Positions 53,099 to 62,136 of a stretch of 64,000 nt of DNA are shown here, piece by piece; positions within the stretch are counted from its first letter, which is position 1, and each line of letters begins with the position of its first letter. The stretch comes from Bacteroidota bacterium (GTDB lineage: Bacteria; Bacteroidota; Bacteroidia; Bacteroidales; SKPS01). Position numbers and translations under genes: made by a program. The notes below the pieces were generated by a model, which made no database searches, had not been told where the DNA came from, and saw only the letters and a list, made by a program, of their open reading frames with translations. The stretch is taken from the NCBI GenBank assembly GCA_022709695.1, contig JAKLII010000003.1:1-64000 (forward strand), given 5' to 3'.

Positions 53099-54547
53099 TT
53101 ATTCAGAAAGGGTATTTTTATAATCCAGAAACCGGTTATATACCTTCTGGACGAATTTCCGGGTTTCCCGGCCGCGTGCATATCCCCCTTTCACCACCGG
53201 GTCGTTGAAGTATTTGGGTTTGGATTTCAGCAGCAGGTATTTTTCGGCAACTTCCCATTTGGAGGGATCTTCATTGTATTTCAGGGCCAGATAATAGGCA
53301 TCAAGGATATGTGACATCCCGATGTTATAGCATGCGAGCACATATCGGGCACGTTCATCGGGGTTATTGATTTCATCGGGCAGTTTTTCGTTGAGGAAAT
53401 TCAGTAATCTGATTCCTCCTTTGATCTGTTCTTCAGGGCTTTCCGGATTCTTTACCCCGAATTTTCTCGCTGTTCCGGGCATCAGCTGCATCAGACCATA
53501 TGCTCCGGCCCATGATTGTGCCCGGGCATTAAACCTCGACTCTTCAAACATAATGGCTGCCACAAAGCGCCAGTCCCACGGACTGTCAGCCGTATGCTTC
53601 CGTATCAGCGCATCATAGGGTGAGAGTTTACCTCCTTTTAAAGAGTGGTACTCACTTTCTTTCAGATGATTCGATTTCTTGCTGATGAAGTACTTTTTGT
53701 AGATTTTTGCGTACTTTTTCGTACCAATAAAGGACTCAAGCCATCGGTTGAGTACACCCAGCAGCGAATCGGAGCCCTGTTTGGCAGCCCATGCCACATC
53801 CTGAGGCAGGCTGACTTCGGTGGTGATATCAAGGTTATCGTACCAGGTGGAGTTGGCCATGGCCACATGGTCATCGGCAACCGTAAATTCTATTTCCCCT
53901 TCAGAAACCATGGCGATCAGGTCTTCTGAGTCCTGATCAACCTCTACAATATTGATATTGATGCCATTCTCAGATGCCAGGTTTCTGATCCTCAAACTGT
54001 GCGAGGAATTTTTCTGCACGTGTATGGTCTTCTCGCTCAGATCGGCAAGTTTGGTGATCAGTCCCGGTACGGGATCTTTCTTTTTCTTTTTCTTTGGAAC
54101 TTCCAAAGGCTTTCTTTGTATAAGTACCTGACGGGTTTCACTGAGAGGGCGCGAAAAGGCGATCAGGTCAGAGCGGGGTGCTGTAACCGTAAGGTCCATC
54201 GCAATCAGATCGGCTTCACCTGCTTTCAGCCTGAGAAAACTCTCCTCGATAGAACTTACAGGAACAATCCTCAGTGCAACACCCAGATGATCGGCGAACT
54301 CTGTAAGAAGTTCATACTGATATCCGAGGGGTTGTCCCTTATAAATGAAATAGCTGGTTGAGGAGTTATCAGTAATCGCAACCAGGGTATCCCTTTTCAG
54401 GATCATGGGGAGGTCTTCCTCCTCAGAAAAATCGCTGTGATTCAATCTGCGGAAGAAAAAGAGATATACCGTAAATGCGATCAATGCTATGAAAAGCAGG
54501 AATACGATAACATCTGCCGGTTTTCTGAAGAGTTTTCTGAGCATCAT
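53099..54547 (-). CDS. MltF-like membrane-bound lytic transglycosylase (482 aa)
   Basis: An N-terminal membrane helix (VIVFLLFIALIAFTVYLFFF) is followed by a solute-binding-protein-3-type domain (about 50-290; LGYQYELLTEFADHLGV, AGEADLIAMDLT). The catalytic SLT domain is at about 310-470: AAIMFEESRFNARAQSWAGAYGLMQLMPGTA with the Glu of FEES, ERARYVLACYNIGMSHILDA. This is the MltF layout, in which the binding domain may sense muropeptides. It cuts peptidoglycan with anhydro-muramyl products. The start is probably ATG 54547 or the second Met. It is convergent with polA. Confidence 0.9.
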   Translation of the reverse strand: MMLRKLFRKPADVIVFLLFIALIAFTVYLFFFRRLNHSDFSEEEDLPMILKRDTLVAITDNSSTSYFIYKGQPLGYQYELLTEFADHLGVALRIVPVSSIEESFLRLKAGEADLIAMDLTVTAPRSDLIAFSRPLSETRQVLIQRKPLEVPKKKKKKDPVPGLITKLADLSEKTIHVQKNSSHSLRIRNLASENGININIVEVDQDSEDLIAMVSEGEIEFTVADDHVAMANSTWYDNLDITTEVSLPQDVAWAAKQGSDSLLGVLNRWLESFIGTKKYAKIYKKYFISKKSNHLKESEYHSLKGGKLSPYDALIRKHTADSPWDWRFVAAIMFEESRFNARAQSWAGAYGLMQLMPGTARKFGVKNPESPEEQIKGGIRLLNFLNEKLPDEINNPDERARYVLACYNIGMSHILDAYYLALKYNEDPSKWEVAEKYLLLKSKPKYFNDPVVKGGYARGRETRKFVQKVYNRFLDYKNTLSE

Positions 54548-54660
54548 CGGACAGGAGCTCTAAAGGGGTGCAATTTAGCAATTATTTGTAATACAAGGGG
54601 GTATTTTCATTTCAGGTTTCTCCGGGTTCAGTATTCAAACCCATTGGTTTTGCAGCAGCA

Positions 54661-56832
54661 TCAGGGTTTATGGTCGGGAAGCTGCAGGTTCCCAATGCTT
54701 TCGTAGTGGCCGATTTGTCCCAATGAGGCTGTGGTGGCAAATCCTTTTGGGGATGCGCTTTTATTGTTACTGAACACTGCTTTCCCGACAGGTGACATGA
54801 TGTCAAGAAATACCTGAATGTGTGTATCACTCTCATTATTTTCCATCAGCAGCATGCCCAGCCCCTTATTGGATACCGATACCGGGATCATGCGGGGATA
54901 AGCGGCCGAACCTGTAAAACGGTTTCGGGAGATACTACAGGTTAATCCTGCTGATTTATGGTTGATATATACCAGTCGTTCAACGTTTCCCGTAAGCTTC
55001 TGTGCATCGAATACATTCGAAAGGAGGGTTGCAGGATACTCCCCGTCGAAGGCCAGAAAAAACCGCCAGGCCCCCTTCAGGAAAAATGTATTGTTCTGCA
55101 GTTCAGCCTGCTGGTAAAATATTATAAACGACTCATTCGCTGATGATTCCACTGTGATTTTATTGCCGGAGAAATTAATCCTTCCGGCAGCAGCATTGGT
55201 TTTTCCGGTACCCGATACCAAAACCCGGTTCCCGGTGAATTCCAGCTCGTTATTTTTTGAAGAGGGGAGAAAGGACCCATGGGTAATCTGCAGGTCGTTG
55301 TTTGCACAAATCAGGCGGTAGGGTTTTTTGCTCTCCTCAGAAAGGAAATCGCCCTTAATCCGAATCATGGGATTGTTGGTGATCTGGTAAAGGCTTCCGG
55401 CCGATTGATTGATGATTTTAAACCCCCAGCCATTTACCCCGCTTATGGTATTTCGTGTAATCAGGGCTTTTACCGGTGCTTCTGCCGGGCCACAGAGTTT
55501 CATGGCAATACCATCGTGGGTCATGCTTTCGAGGGTATTGTCCGTTACCTGGATTTCGCCTGAAAAAGATGCTGTGATCAGTTGGGAATAATCGGCCAGG
55601 TCTTCGGTATAAAGGATGGTATTTTTACTAATACTGACGTCGGTGTTAAAACCTTTTACCGCAACCGAACCCTCACCGAACCCGGCATTGATAAGGGTAT
55701 TCCCTGTAATGAGGCAGTGGTTGGCTTTTACATAAATACCCTCTGAACCGGTGCGGATTCTTGTACTCTGCTTCACCCCGCCATTATAGATATTTTCGAG
55801 GGTATTGCCACTGATGGTAATACGGTTTCCCAGGGCAAAGATGCCATGGCACTCAAATCCTTCACCTCCCTGAAGATTCTGTCCGCAGAAGACATTCCGG
55901 ATGGTATTGCCGGTAATAGTAAAATCGCCCAGCGCTTTATCAATATGATAGTTGTGGGCTGTATTTCCCAGCCTTATGGCATTAGACTGCTTCTGCAGAT
56001 TTTTATCGCCCAGGTTCAGGAACTGGTTTTGGGTAATCACCACATCGTTCAGCCTGGCGAACAACTCAACGCCAGCGACACAGTTGGTGAACCGGTTGCC
56101 CGAAATCCTGATGCGGGTAAGGGTTTGTACCGTATTTGAAATAGGGGCAAAAACAGGTTTTTCCATTTCGGAAAATGAACAGTTTAAGAACCTGATGTCC
56201 TGCAGGGTATCATTCTGATTGAAATAGAACCCGAACCTGAACCTGCTGAAGGAGAGTTTTTGCACACATAGTGAATTTTTTACATCGAACAACCCTTCGT
56301 TGCTGCCATCCCCTGTGATCGCTGCAGATTTTTCCCCGGTGAGTACCGTAGGTCTGTTGATTTCTATCCGAATACCGGGAATATGGTATTTTCCGGAGAA
56401 CCTGACATTCCCGAAAGCGGTGATTGCCGCGGCAACCGCAGGGCCATCGTTTGCCACTCCGTCGCCTTTGGCACCAAACCACTCAGGGCGGGCTTCGGTG
56501 TTCCGGAAGTTCCCTTTGATGGTACCCCGGGGATCCAGGATTTTCTGGTTGCCTGCCCGGATTTCATTCTGATCTGCCACAAGGGACCGGTATCCGGTAA
56601 GGGAGCCCCCTTTAAACACCAGAATGGCTTTCGGAGGCAGCTGAACATCTGTTTGATTGAGCCTGAAGTGATTTCTGATCACCAGGGTTTTTCCTTTGTA
56701 ATCCGATGGGATCTGATTCCATGTGAACCCGGCCGGCAGCACAATCTGCTGAGCAGAAAGTTCCCACGGCAACAGCTGCAGCAAGAGCCCCAGAGTGATT
56801 ACACAAAAGGCATATCCTGTTTTAATCCTCAT
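54661..56832 (-). CDS. Secreted right-handed beta-helix protein (723 aa)
   Basis: ATG 56832 gives a signal peptide (YAFCVITLGLLLQLLPWELSAQQ); the upstream 54 codons lie inside cobB and are rejected. A pectate-lyase-3-like start (RPEWFGAKGDGVANDGPAVAAAITAF) is followed by about 25 short parallel-beta-helix coils of the N-x-I-x-G-N-T type (TITGNTIRNVF, ITISGNTLENIY, ISKNTILYTE). Such proteins bind or cleave polysaccharides; catalytic residues are not evident, so lyase activity is not claimed. The start overlaps the cobB stop by 11 bp in another frame. Confidence 0.85.
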   Translation of the reverse strand: MRIKTGYAFCVITLGLLLQLLPWELSAQQIVLPAGFTWNQIPSDYKGKTLVIRNHFRLNQTDVQLPPKAILVFKGGSLTGYRSLVADQNEIRAGNQKILDPRGTIKGNFRNTEARPEWFGAKGDGVANDGPAVAAAITAFGNVRFSGKYHIPGIRIEINRPTVLTGEKSAAITGDGSNEGLFDVKNSLCVQKLSFSRFRFGFYFNQNDTLQDIRFLNCSFSEMEKPVFAPISNTVQTLTRIRISGNRFTNCVAGVELFARLNDVVITQNQFLNLGDKNLQKQSNAIRLGNTAHNYHIDKALGDFTITGNTIRNVFCGQNLQGGEGFECHGIFALGNRITISGNTLENIYNGGVKQSTRIRTGSEGIYVKANHCLITGNTLINAGFGEGSVAVKGFNTDVSISKNTILYTEDLADYSQLITASFSGEIQVTDNTLESMTHDGIAMKLCGPAEAPVKALITRNTISGVNGWGFKIINQSAGSLYQITNNPMIRIKGDFLSEESKKPYRLICANNDLQITHGSFLPSSKNNELEFTGNRVLVSGTGKTNAAAGRINFSGNKITVESSANESFIIFYQQAELQNNTFFLKGAWRFFLAFDGEYPATLLSNVFDAQKLTGNVERLVYINHKSAGLTCSISRNRFTGSAAYPRMIPVSVSNKGLGMLLMENNESDTHIQVFLDIMSPVGKAVFSNNKSASPKGFATTASLGQIGHYESIGNLQLPDHKP

Positions 56833-57514
56833 GGGTAAGCAGCTCATTAACAATTTGGGGCACCCCGACTGTTGCAGGTTGCTGTATATGAATAGCTTTC
56901 CGGGTATCTGTGTGGTTGAAGTCACCCGGATCGATAAGCCAGAGAGGGCATTGAGAAGGGGCGTAATGGAGGAGGCCGGCGGCAGGATACACATTGAGAG
57001 AAGTGCCAGCTACCAGTAAATAGTCGGCGGTTTTGGTGATTCTTACCGCTTCATCAAACATGGGTACAGCTTCTCCGAACCATACAATATGGGGTCGCAG
57101 CTGGGATCCTTCGGGGCAGAGATCACCTTCCTTAAGTTCCCATCCCTCCAATTCCTTAATGAAGGAAGGATTTTGGGTACTGCGTACCTTTTTAAGCTCT
57201 CCGTGCAGATGAAGTACACAGGCAGAGCCGGCTCTTTCATGCAGGTCATCTACATTCTGTGTGATGATCCTGACATCATATTTCTTTTCCAGATCAACCA
57301 GGGCAAAATGGGCTGCATTGGGCTCCACCGACAGCAGTTCCTTTCGGCGCATGTTATAGAACTCCAGTACCAGCGAACGGTTCCGCAGCCATGCATCGTA
57401 GGTGGCTACCTCTTCGATCGGGTAATTGTTCCACAAACCGTCCTGATCACGAAAGGTTCTGATACCACTTTCGCGGCTGATGCCGGCCCCTGTGAGGACA
57501 ACGATTCTCTTCAT
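56822..57514 (-). CDS. cobB: NAD-dependent protein deacylase (sirtuin)
   Basis: The 230-aa protein has sirtuin motifs: LTGAGISRESGIRTFRD at the N-terminus, TQNVDDLHERAG, LHGEL, RPHIVWFGEAVP, GTSLNVYPAAG. The catalytic His is in LHLHGEL. FYNMRR at residues 53-58 carries a Tyr-x-x-Arg pair like that of CobB/SIRT5, which favours succinyl/malonyl removal over acetyl; this is inferred from family knowledge. The small zinc domain is shortened: the usual C-x2-C pairs are absent, leaving one Cys (GDLCPEG). Confidence 0.92.
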   Translation of the reverse strand: MKRIVVLTGAGISRESGIRTFRDQDGLWNNYPIEEVATYDAWLRNRSLVLEFYNMRRKELLSVEPNAAHFALVDLEKKYDVRIITQNVDDLHERAGSACVLHLHGELKKVRSTQNPSFIKELEGWELKEGDLCPEGSQLRPHIVWFGEAVPMFDEAVRITKTADYLLVAGTSLNVYPAAGLLHYAPSQCPLWLIDPGDFNHTDTRKAIHIQQPATVGVPQIVNELLTHED

Positions 57515-57576
57515 GAATATCGGGTTTGATGCTGAACCTGTTGCAGGCGAAGTTACAACATCATTCCCGATTCAAT

Positions 57577-57870
57577 TCAATATTCCTGCACAATCTCCCA
57601 TACAAATGCGCGAACACCAACTTCCTTGTTGATTTCATCAAGTTTCCTGATACTCTCCAAAAGAGGGTTCACCAGTTCATCGGGGATTATCGTCATTAGT
57701 GCAGAGTTCATTTCGGGCCAGGTATGGGTACCCCTCCGGGGTTCACCGGTTTGGGTTCCTCTGCCCTGCACATCCTCCCACCAGGTGAAACCTTTGATCT
57801 GCAGCTGGTCCAGAATGAATTCAACTCTTTCGGTATGGGCCTGATTGAAGGCTATAAAAACTGCTTTCAT
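57577..57870 (-). CDS. PII-like protein linked to an RND efflux pump (97 aa)
   Basis: A small beta-alpha-beta protein (MKAVFIAFNQAHTERVEFILDQL) with a loop GFTWWEDVQGRGTQTGEPR and a second half SALMTIIPDELVNPLLESIRKLDEINKE, ending VGVRAFVWEIVQ. The overall pattern matches the PII-like superfamily, trimeric signal proteins, with the Trp/Gly loop in T-loop position. It starts 5 bp after the RND pump gene, so it belongs to that operon. It may sense a small molecule or metal and adjust pump activity; this is inferred. The ligand is unknown. Confidence 0.8.
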   Translation of the reverse strand: MKAVFIAFNQAHTERVEFILDQLQIKGFTWWEDVQGRGTQTGEPRRGTHTWPEMNSALMTIIPDELVNPLLESIRKLDEINKEVGVRAFVWEIVQEY

Positions 57871-57875
57871 AATGA

Positions 57876-60800
57876 TTATGCTTTGTGGTGATTTTCGAGG
57901 AATTTGAATTTTTTACGCAGGTGCATGATTTTGTTTCTTTCGCCTGTGCGTGCGAAAACGCTGTACATCACCGGTACGATGACCATCGTAACGATGGTAG
58001 AGAAGATCAGACCGCCGATAACCGTGATCCCCATGGGGCGCCACATCTCCGATCCTTCACCGGTGCTGAGTGCCAATGGCACCATTCCGAGGATGGTGGT
58101 TAATGCGGTCATAAGCACCGGTCTGAGCCTGGATTTCCCTGAAACCACAATTGCCTCCCTGAGACTCAGTCCCCTGTCCCGCATCAGGTTGGTAAAGTCC
58201 ACAAGCACAATACCATTCTTCACCACAATACCAATCAACAGCACTGCTCCCAGGGCAGAAATTACACTGAGGGTAGTACCCGTGAGGTACAGGGCAAGGA
58301 TTACCCCGGTGAAGGCAAAGGGGATGGAAAACATAATGACCAGCGGTGCAGAAAATGATTCAAACTGGGATGCCATTACAATGAACACCAGCAGCAAACT
58401 GAGCACCAGCAGCAGGCCAAGGTCTGCAAAGGATTCCTGCTGATCCTGATAGGCTCCTCCCACCTGCACCAACACATCCTGTGGTATATTTTCTTTGTTG
58501 ATAACCTGCTGGATCTGAGCAGCAAGCTCCCCAAGGGAGGTCTTATCGGGTTTAACCGAAACCGTTACAATCCTCTCTTTCCGTTTATGCTGGATACTGG
58601 GTGGGCCCCAGTATTCTGACACCTGTCCGATTTCTTTAAGTTTGATCTGTTTACCCATGGGTGTCATCAGAGAAATATCCTCAAGATCGGAAACCGAGCT
58701 GCGGTATTGTTCATCGAGACGAATCCGGATGTCGTATTCATCTCCCTCCTCTTTGTACTTGGTAGGGATCAAACCACTTACCCGGTTTCTAATCATCATG
58801 GAAACCATGGCTGAATTCAACCCATGCTGTGCCAGTTTTGTCTTATCAAGCACAATCTGAAGTTCGGGCTTGTCCTTTTTCCTGCTGATCATCACATCCT
58901 TTGCCGAAGACAATTCCGACAAATCCTTTTTAATCTGTTCGGCAAGTTTGTTGGTGGTATTGAAATCATACCCATAGATTTCCACATCAACGGTATTGCT
59001 TCCGCCACCCATGCCAAATCCACTCGAAGTTGTTATATTGGTGCTGATAATTTCGGGGAACTGAGCCAGCTCTTCACGCATTTCATCGGCAATGGTCCAC
59101 ACATCTCTTTGGCGTTCATCAAGGTCTTTCAGCCGGAGCATGAAATTGATCATATTTGATCCGGTGGTAGTGAACAGGGAGAACATACTTCCTTCATCAT
59201 CCGCTCCGGCTGAGGCGGAGACAAGAGTGACTTCGGGGAATTTTTTTTGGATGATTTCTTCGATTTTACGGGCTGTTTTCACGGTTTCATCCACCCGCGT
59301 GCCGGTCTGCAATTCAATGGATGCCGAAATTCTTGATTCATCAGATTCCGGCATAAAGTCGGTTCCGATATAGGGAACCAGAAAAAATGAACCGATGAAC
59401 ATAGCGGCAGAAATGAGGATGACAAGCTTTTTCCTTGAGAGTGACCATTTGAGGGTTTTTACATAGAAAATATCCAGTTTGTCCAGCAGAACTTCTATCG
59501 TCCTTTCATAGCTGAACCGGCCTGTTCTTTTCTTTTCCCGCAGTACAAGCAGCTTTGAAGAAAGCATTGGTGTAAGAGTGATGGCGGCCAGGGTCGAAGT
59601 GGTAATCGTGATGGAAACAATCCAGCCCAGCTGATTGAACATCACACCCATCATGCCACCCACCAGGGTAAGGGGGAAAAATACTGCCACAATCACCAGA
59701 GTAGTAATAATTACCGATAGCCATACTTCATTGGTAGCATAGATAGCTGCTTCGCGTGGTGAACTTCCCCGGTCAATATGCTTTGAAATGTTTTCAAGTA
59801 CCACAATGGCATCGTCCACCACCATCCCGATGGCAATGGAAAGGGAAGTCAGCGAGATAACATTGATTGAATTTCCCGTGATATACAGATATATAAAGGC
59901 AACAATCAGCGATATGGGAATGGTAAGGATGATGATGAAGGTTGCTCTCCAGCGCCCCAGGAAGAAGAGTACTACCAGCACTACAAAGAGAAATGCCCAC
60001 ATCAGGGTTTCAGAGAGGTTCGAGATGGACCCTTTGATAAAGGAGGAGGAGTCCATGATCATGTCGATCTTCACGTCGGGTGGAAGGTCTTTCTTCAGCT
60101 CCTCGAGTTTATTTTTTACATCCCTGGCCACCTGCACTGTATTGGCACCCGATTGTTTCATCACGAACATGCGGAGTCCTGTCTGGCTGTTGATTTTTTC
60201 GTCAAAGGTGAGGTCCTTCAGGGTATCACGTACGTTGGCCACATCCTTCAGCAGTATCGGGGTGCCCTGGTAGCTGCCTACCACAAGTTCCGGAAGCTGG
60301 CTGCTTTCGGTAAACTCCCCCTGAATTCTCAGCTGGTAGTCCATCTGGCCCATTTTAACATTACCTGAAGGAAGATTCAGGTTTTCTGCCGAAATCACAT
60401 TTCCGATCTGCTCCAGGGTAAGGTTGTAGGCATCAAGCTTGCGGGGATCTGCATCCACATAAATTACCCTCTTGGGAGTACCCATCATCCCAACCGAACC
60501 AATACCTTCAACACGGTTTAAGGGATTGATAATCTTTTCATCCATCAGTTTTGCAAGTCCCGGATAGCTTTCATTGGCCATAACTGCATAAAACAGGATG
60601 GGCATTGAGTTGGTATTGAATTTATAAATCGTTGGACGGTCAACGCCTTCGGGCAACTGATCAATCATTCTGTCCACCACATCCCTAATATCGTTGGTGG
60701 CCTCATCCAGATTGGTTTCCCAGCCAAATTCAAGGTTAACTACGGAAAGGTTGTCGCTTGATACGGATGTGACCTCCTTCAGCTTGTCGACTGAGTTAAA

Positions 60801-61010
60801 AGCATCCTCGAGCTTTTTGGTTACATTGGTCTCTATATCCGCAGCATTGGCACCGGGGTAGGTGGTCAGTACCGAGATATAGGGCGGGTTCATCTCAGGA
60901 TACAGATCTACCGGGATTTTCAGCAGTGCAAAGATTCCCATTACGATGATTGCCGTGAAAACCATCAGGGTGGTAATGGGTTTGTTAACGGCACTTTTAT
61001 AGATACTCAT
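57876..61010 (-). CDS. RND-family efflux pump permease, HAE1 type (1044 aa)
   Basis: Two symmetric halves, twelve membrane helices, and two large periplasmic loops. The TM4 proton-relay acids lie in SIAIGMVVDDAIVVLENI, a drug-type (HAE1) signature rather than the heavy-metal type. SINKPITTLMVF-like N-terminus and LLVLSLLLVFIVMASQFESF near TM10 are family-typical. The protein uses proton motive force to expel lipophilic compounds through the tripartite complex. The operon has the fusion protein 56 bp and the outer-membrane factor further upstream. Confidence 0.93.
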   Translation of the reverse strand: MSIYKSAVNKPITTLMVFTAIIVMGIFALLKIPVDLYPEMNPPYISVLTTYPGANAADIETNVTKKLEDAFNSVDKLKEVTSVSSDNLSVVNLEFGWETNLDEATNDIRDVVDRMIDQLPEGVDRPTIYKFNTNSMPILFYAVMANESYPGLAKLMDEKIINPLNRVEGIGSVGMMGTPKRVIYVDADPRKLDAYNLTLEQIGNVISAENLNLPSGNVKMGQMDYQLRIQGEFTESSQLPELVVGSYQGTPILLKDVANVRDTLKDLTFDEKINSQTGLRMFVMKQSGANTVQVARDVKNKLEELKKDLPPDVKIDMIMDSSSFIKGSISNLSETLMWAFLFVVLVVLFFLGRWRATFIIILTIPISLIVAFIYLYITGNSINVISLTSLSIAIGMVVDDAIVVLENISKHIDRGSSPREAAIYATNEVWLSVIITTLVIVAVFFPLTLVGGMMGVMFNQLGWIVSITITTSTLAAITLTPMLSSKLLVLREKKRTGRFSYERTIEVLLDKLDIFYVKTLKWSLSRKKLVILISAAMFIGSFFLVPYIGTDFMPESDESRISASIELQTGTRVDETVKTARKIEEIIQKKFPEVTLVSASAGADDEGSMFSLFTTTGSNMINFMLRLKDLDERQRDVWTIADEMREELAQFPEIISTNITTSSGFGMGGGSNTVDVEIYGYDFNTTNKLAEQIKKDLSELSSAKDVMISRKKDKPELQIVLDKTKLAQHGLNSAMVSMMIRNRVSGLIPTKYKEEGDEYDIRIRLDEQYRSSVSDLEDISLMTPMGKQIKLKEIGQVSEYWGPPSIQHKRKERIVTVSVKPDKTSLGELAAQIQQVINKENIPQDVLVQVGGAYQDQQESFADLGLLLVLSLLLVFIVMASQFESFSAPLVIMFSIPFAFTGVILALYLTGTTLSVISALGAVLLIGIVVKNGIVLVDFTNLMRDRGLSLREAIVVSGKSRLRPVLMTALTTILGMVPLALSTGEGSEMWRPMGITVIGGLIFSTIVTMVIVPVMYSVFARTGERNKIMHLRKKFKFLENHHKA

Positions 61011-61066
61011 GGCTTATTTTTGTAAAAATGAATGGTTTGTACGTTCGCACAGGAGGTTCCTGAGGA

Positions 61067-62116
61067 TTATTTTTCAACAATATTGATTTTCATCCCATCG
61101 AGCAAACGGGCTTGTCCGCTAACGATCACAAGGTCTCCTTTCTTCAGGTCGTCGGAAAATACCTCAACAAGGTCATTGTAGCGATTTCCCATGGTAACGG
61201 AAACCCGGCGGGCTTTGCCCTGGTCGGCCACAAAGAGGTACCTGTCGTTCGAGCCCTGCATTTTCAGCACAGCGATGGCAGGAAGGAGCATCGCTTCCAC
61301 TTTTTCGAGGTCGAAACCTACCCTGGTGAACATGCCGGGTCGCAAAAGCCCTCCCGGATTGCTGAGGACCACTTCTGCCTGAAATGTTCTGCTGCCGGGA
61401 TCGATGGTAGGGTGAACCATTACGACTTTGCCACTGAATTCTTTACCGGGATAGATATCACAGACCACCCTGGCTGTCATCCCGTTTCTGATTTGCGGGA
61501 AGTATTTTTCCGAAACCGGTACCAGGAGTTTCAGTTTGTCGATCTGGACCAGTGATACCAGGGCGGCCTTACCAGCCATGGTATTCGGAGCACCGGAGTA
61601 CATCTCGCCGGCTTCGAAGTATTTGCCCGAGATCACTCCGCTGAAAGGGGCAACCAGCTTCACATTCCTCCGCAGGAAATCCACGTTGGTGCGTGCCACT
61701 TCCAGCTGGGTTTTCAACTGATCATACTGTTGCTTTGCCACACTCCCAACCTTCTGGAGGGTATCGAGCCTGCGGAAATCGTTTTCGAGGTTCATCAGCT
61801 GGGTTTCAGCCGTCTGCAGCTGGGTACGGTCCATCTGGGCCAGCAGGGTGCCATTTGACACCCGCATCCCTACCTCCACCGGAATCGACTCAACCCTGCC
61901 GGGTGATGCCGGAGCCATATGTATCTCTTCATAAGCCAGTAAGGTTGCAGTATATTCAATGGTGCGGGCTACCTCCTGCATCTCCATTGGTGTAGCCCTG
62001 ACGTTTTCGATCTTTTCGGGAGTCTTGGCATTTTTATCTTCCTTTTTCCCAGGCTTTCCACAGGCTGTTGCCATCACCAGCAGAGCCATTACAACAAAAT
62101 ACGGTACTGTTTTCAT
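61067..62116 (-). CDS. RND efflux periplasmic adaptor (membrane-fusion lipoprotein, 349 aa)
   Basis: Signal peptide with lipobox (VVMALLVMATAC, Cys19) and a charged spacer. A lipoyl-like half (PGRVESIPVEVGMRVSNGTLL), a coiled-coil hairpin (QTAETQLMNLENDFRRLDTLQKVG), then the second lipoyl half (VKLVAPFSGVISGKYFEAGEMY) and beta-barrel (PVSEKYFPQIRNGMTARV) follow in order. It bridges the pump to the outer-membrane channel. It is 20 bp after the outer-membrane factor gene. Confidence 0.92.
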   Translation of the reverse strand: MKTVPYFVVMALLVMATACGKPGKKEDKNAKTPEKIENVRATPMEMQEVARTIEYTATLLAYEEIHMAPASPGRVESIPVEVGMRVSNGTLLAQMDRTQLQTAETQLMNLENDFRRLDTLQKVGSVAKQQYDQLKTQLEVARTNVDFLRRNVKLVAPFSGVISGKYFEAGEMYSGAPNTMAGKAALVSLVQIDKLKLLVPVSEKYFPQIRNGMTARVVCDIYPGKEFSGKVVMVHPTIDPGSRTFQAEVVLSNPGGLLRPGMFTRVGFDLEKVEAMLLPAIAVLKMQGSNDRYLFVADQGKARRVSVTMGNRYNDLVEVFSDDLKKGDLVIVSGQARLLDGMKINIVEK

Positions 62117-62136
62117 GTTATTAAGGTGTTTTTTGA

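Noticed and set aside
56832..56994. 54-codon extension of the beta-helix protein
   Set aside because: The extension runs antisense-like through the cobB coding region in another frame and lacks signal-peptide features. The signal peptide begins at 56832.
57876..61010. Heavy-metal (CusA/CzcA) pump annotation
   Set aside because: The TM4 motif GMVVDDAIVVLENI is the HAE1 drug-type signature, and no metal-binding adaptor or metal-sensor gene is present.
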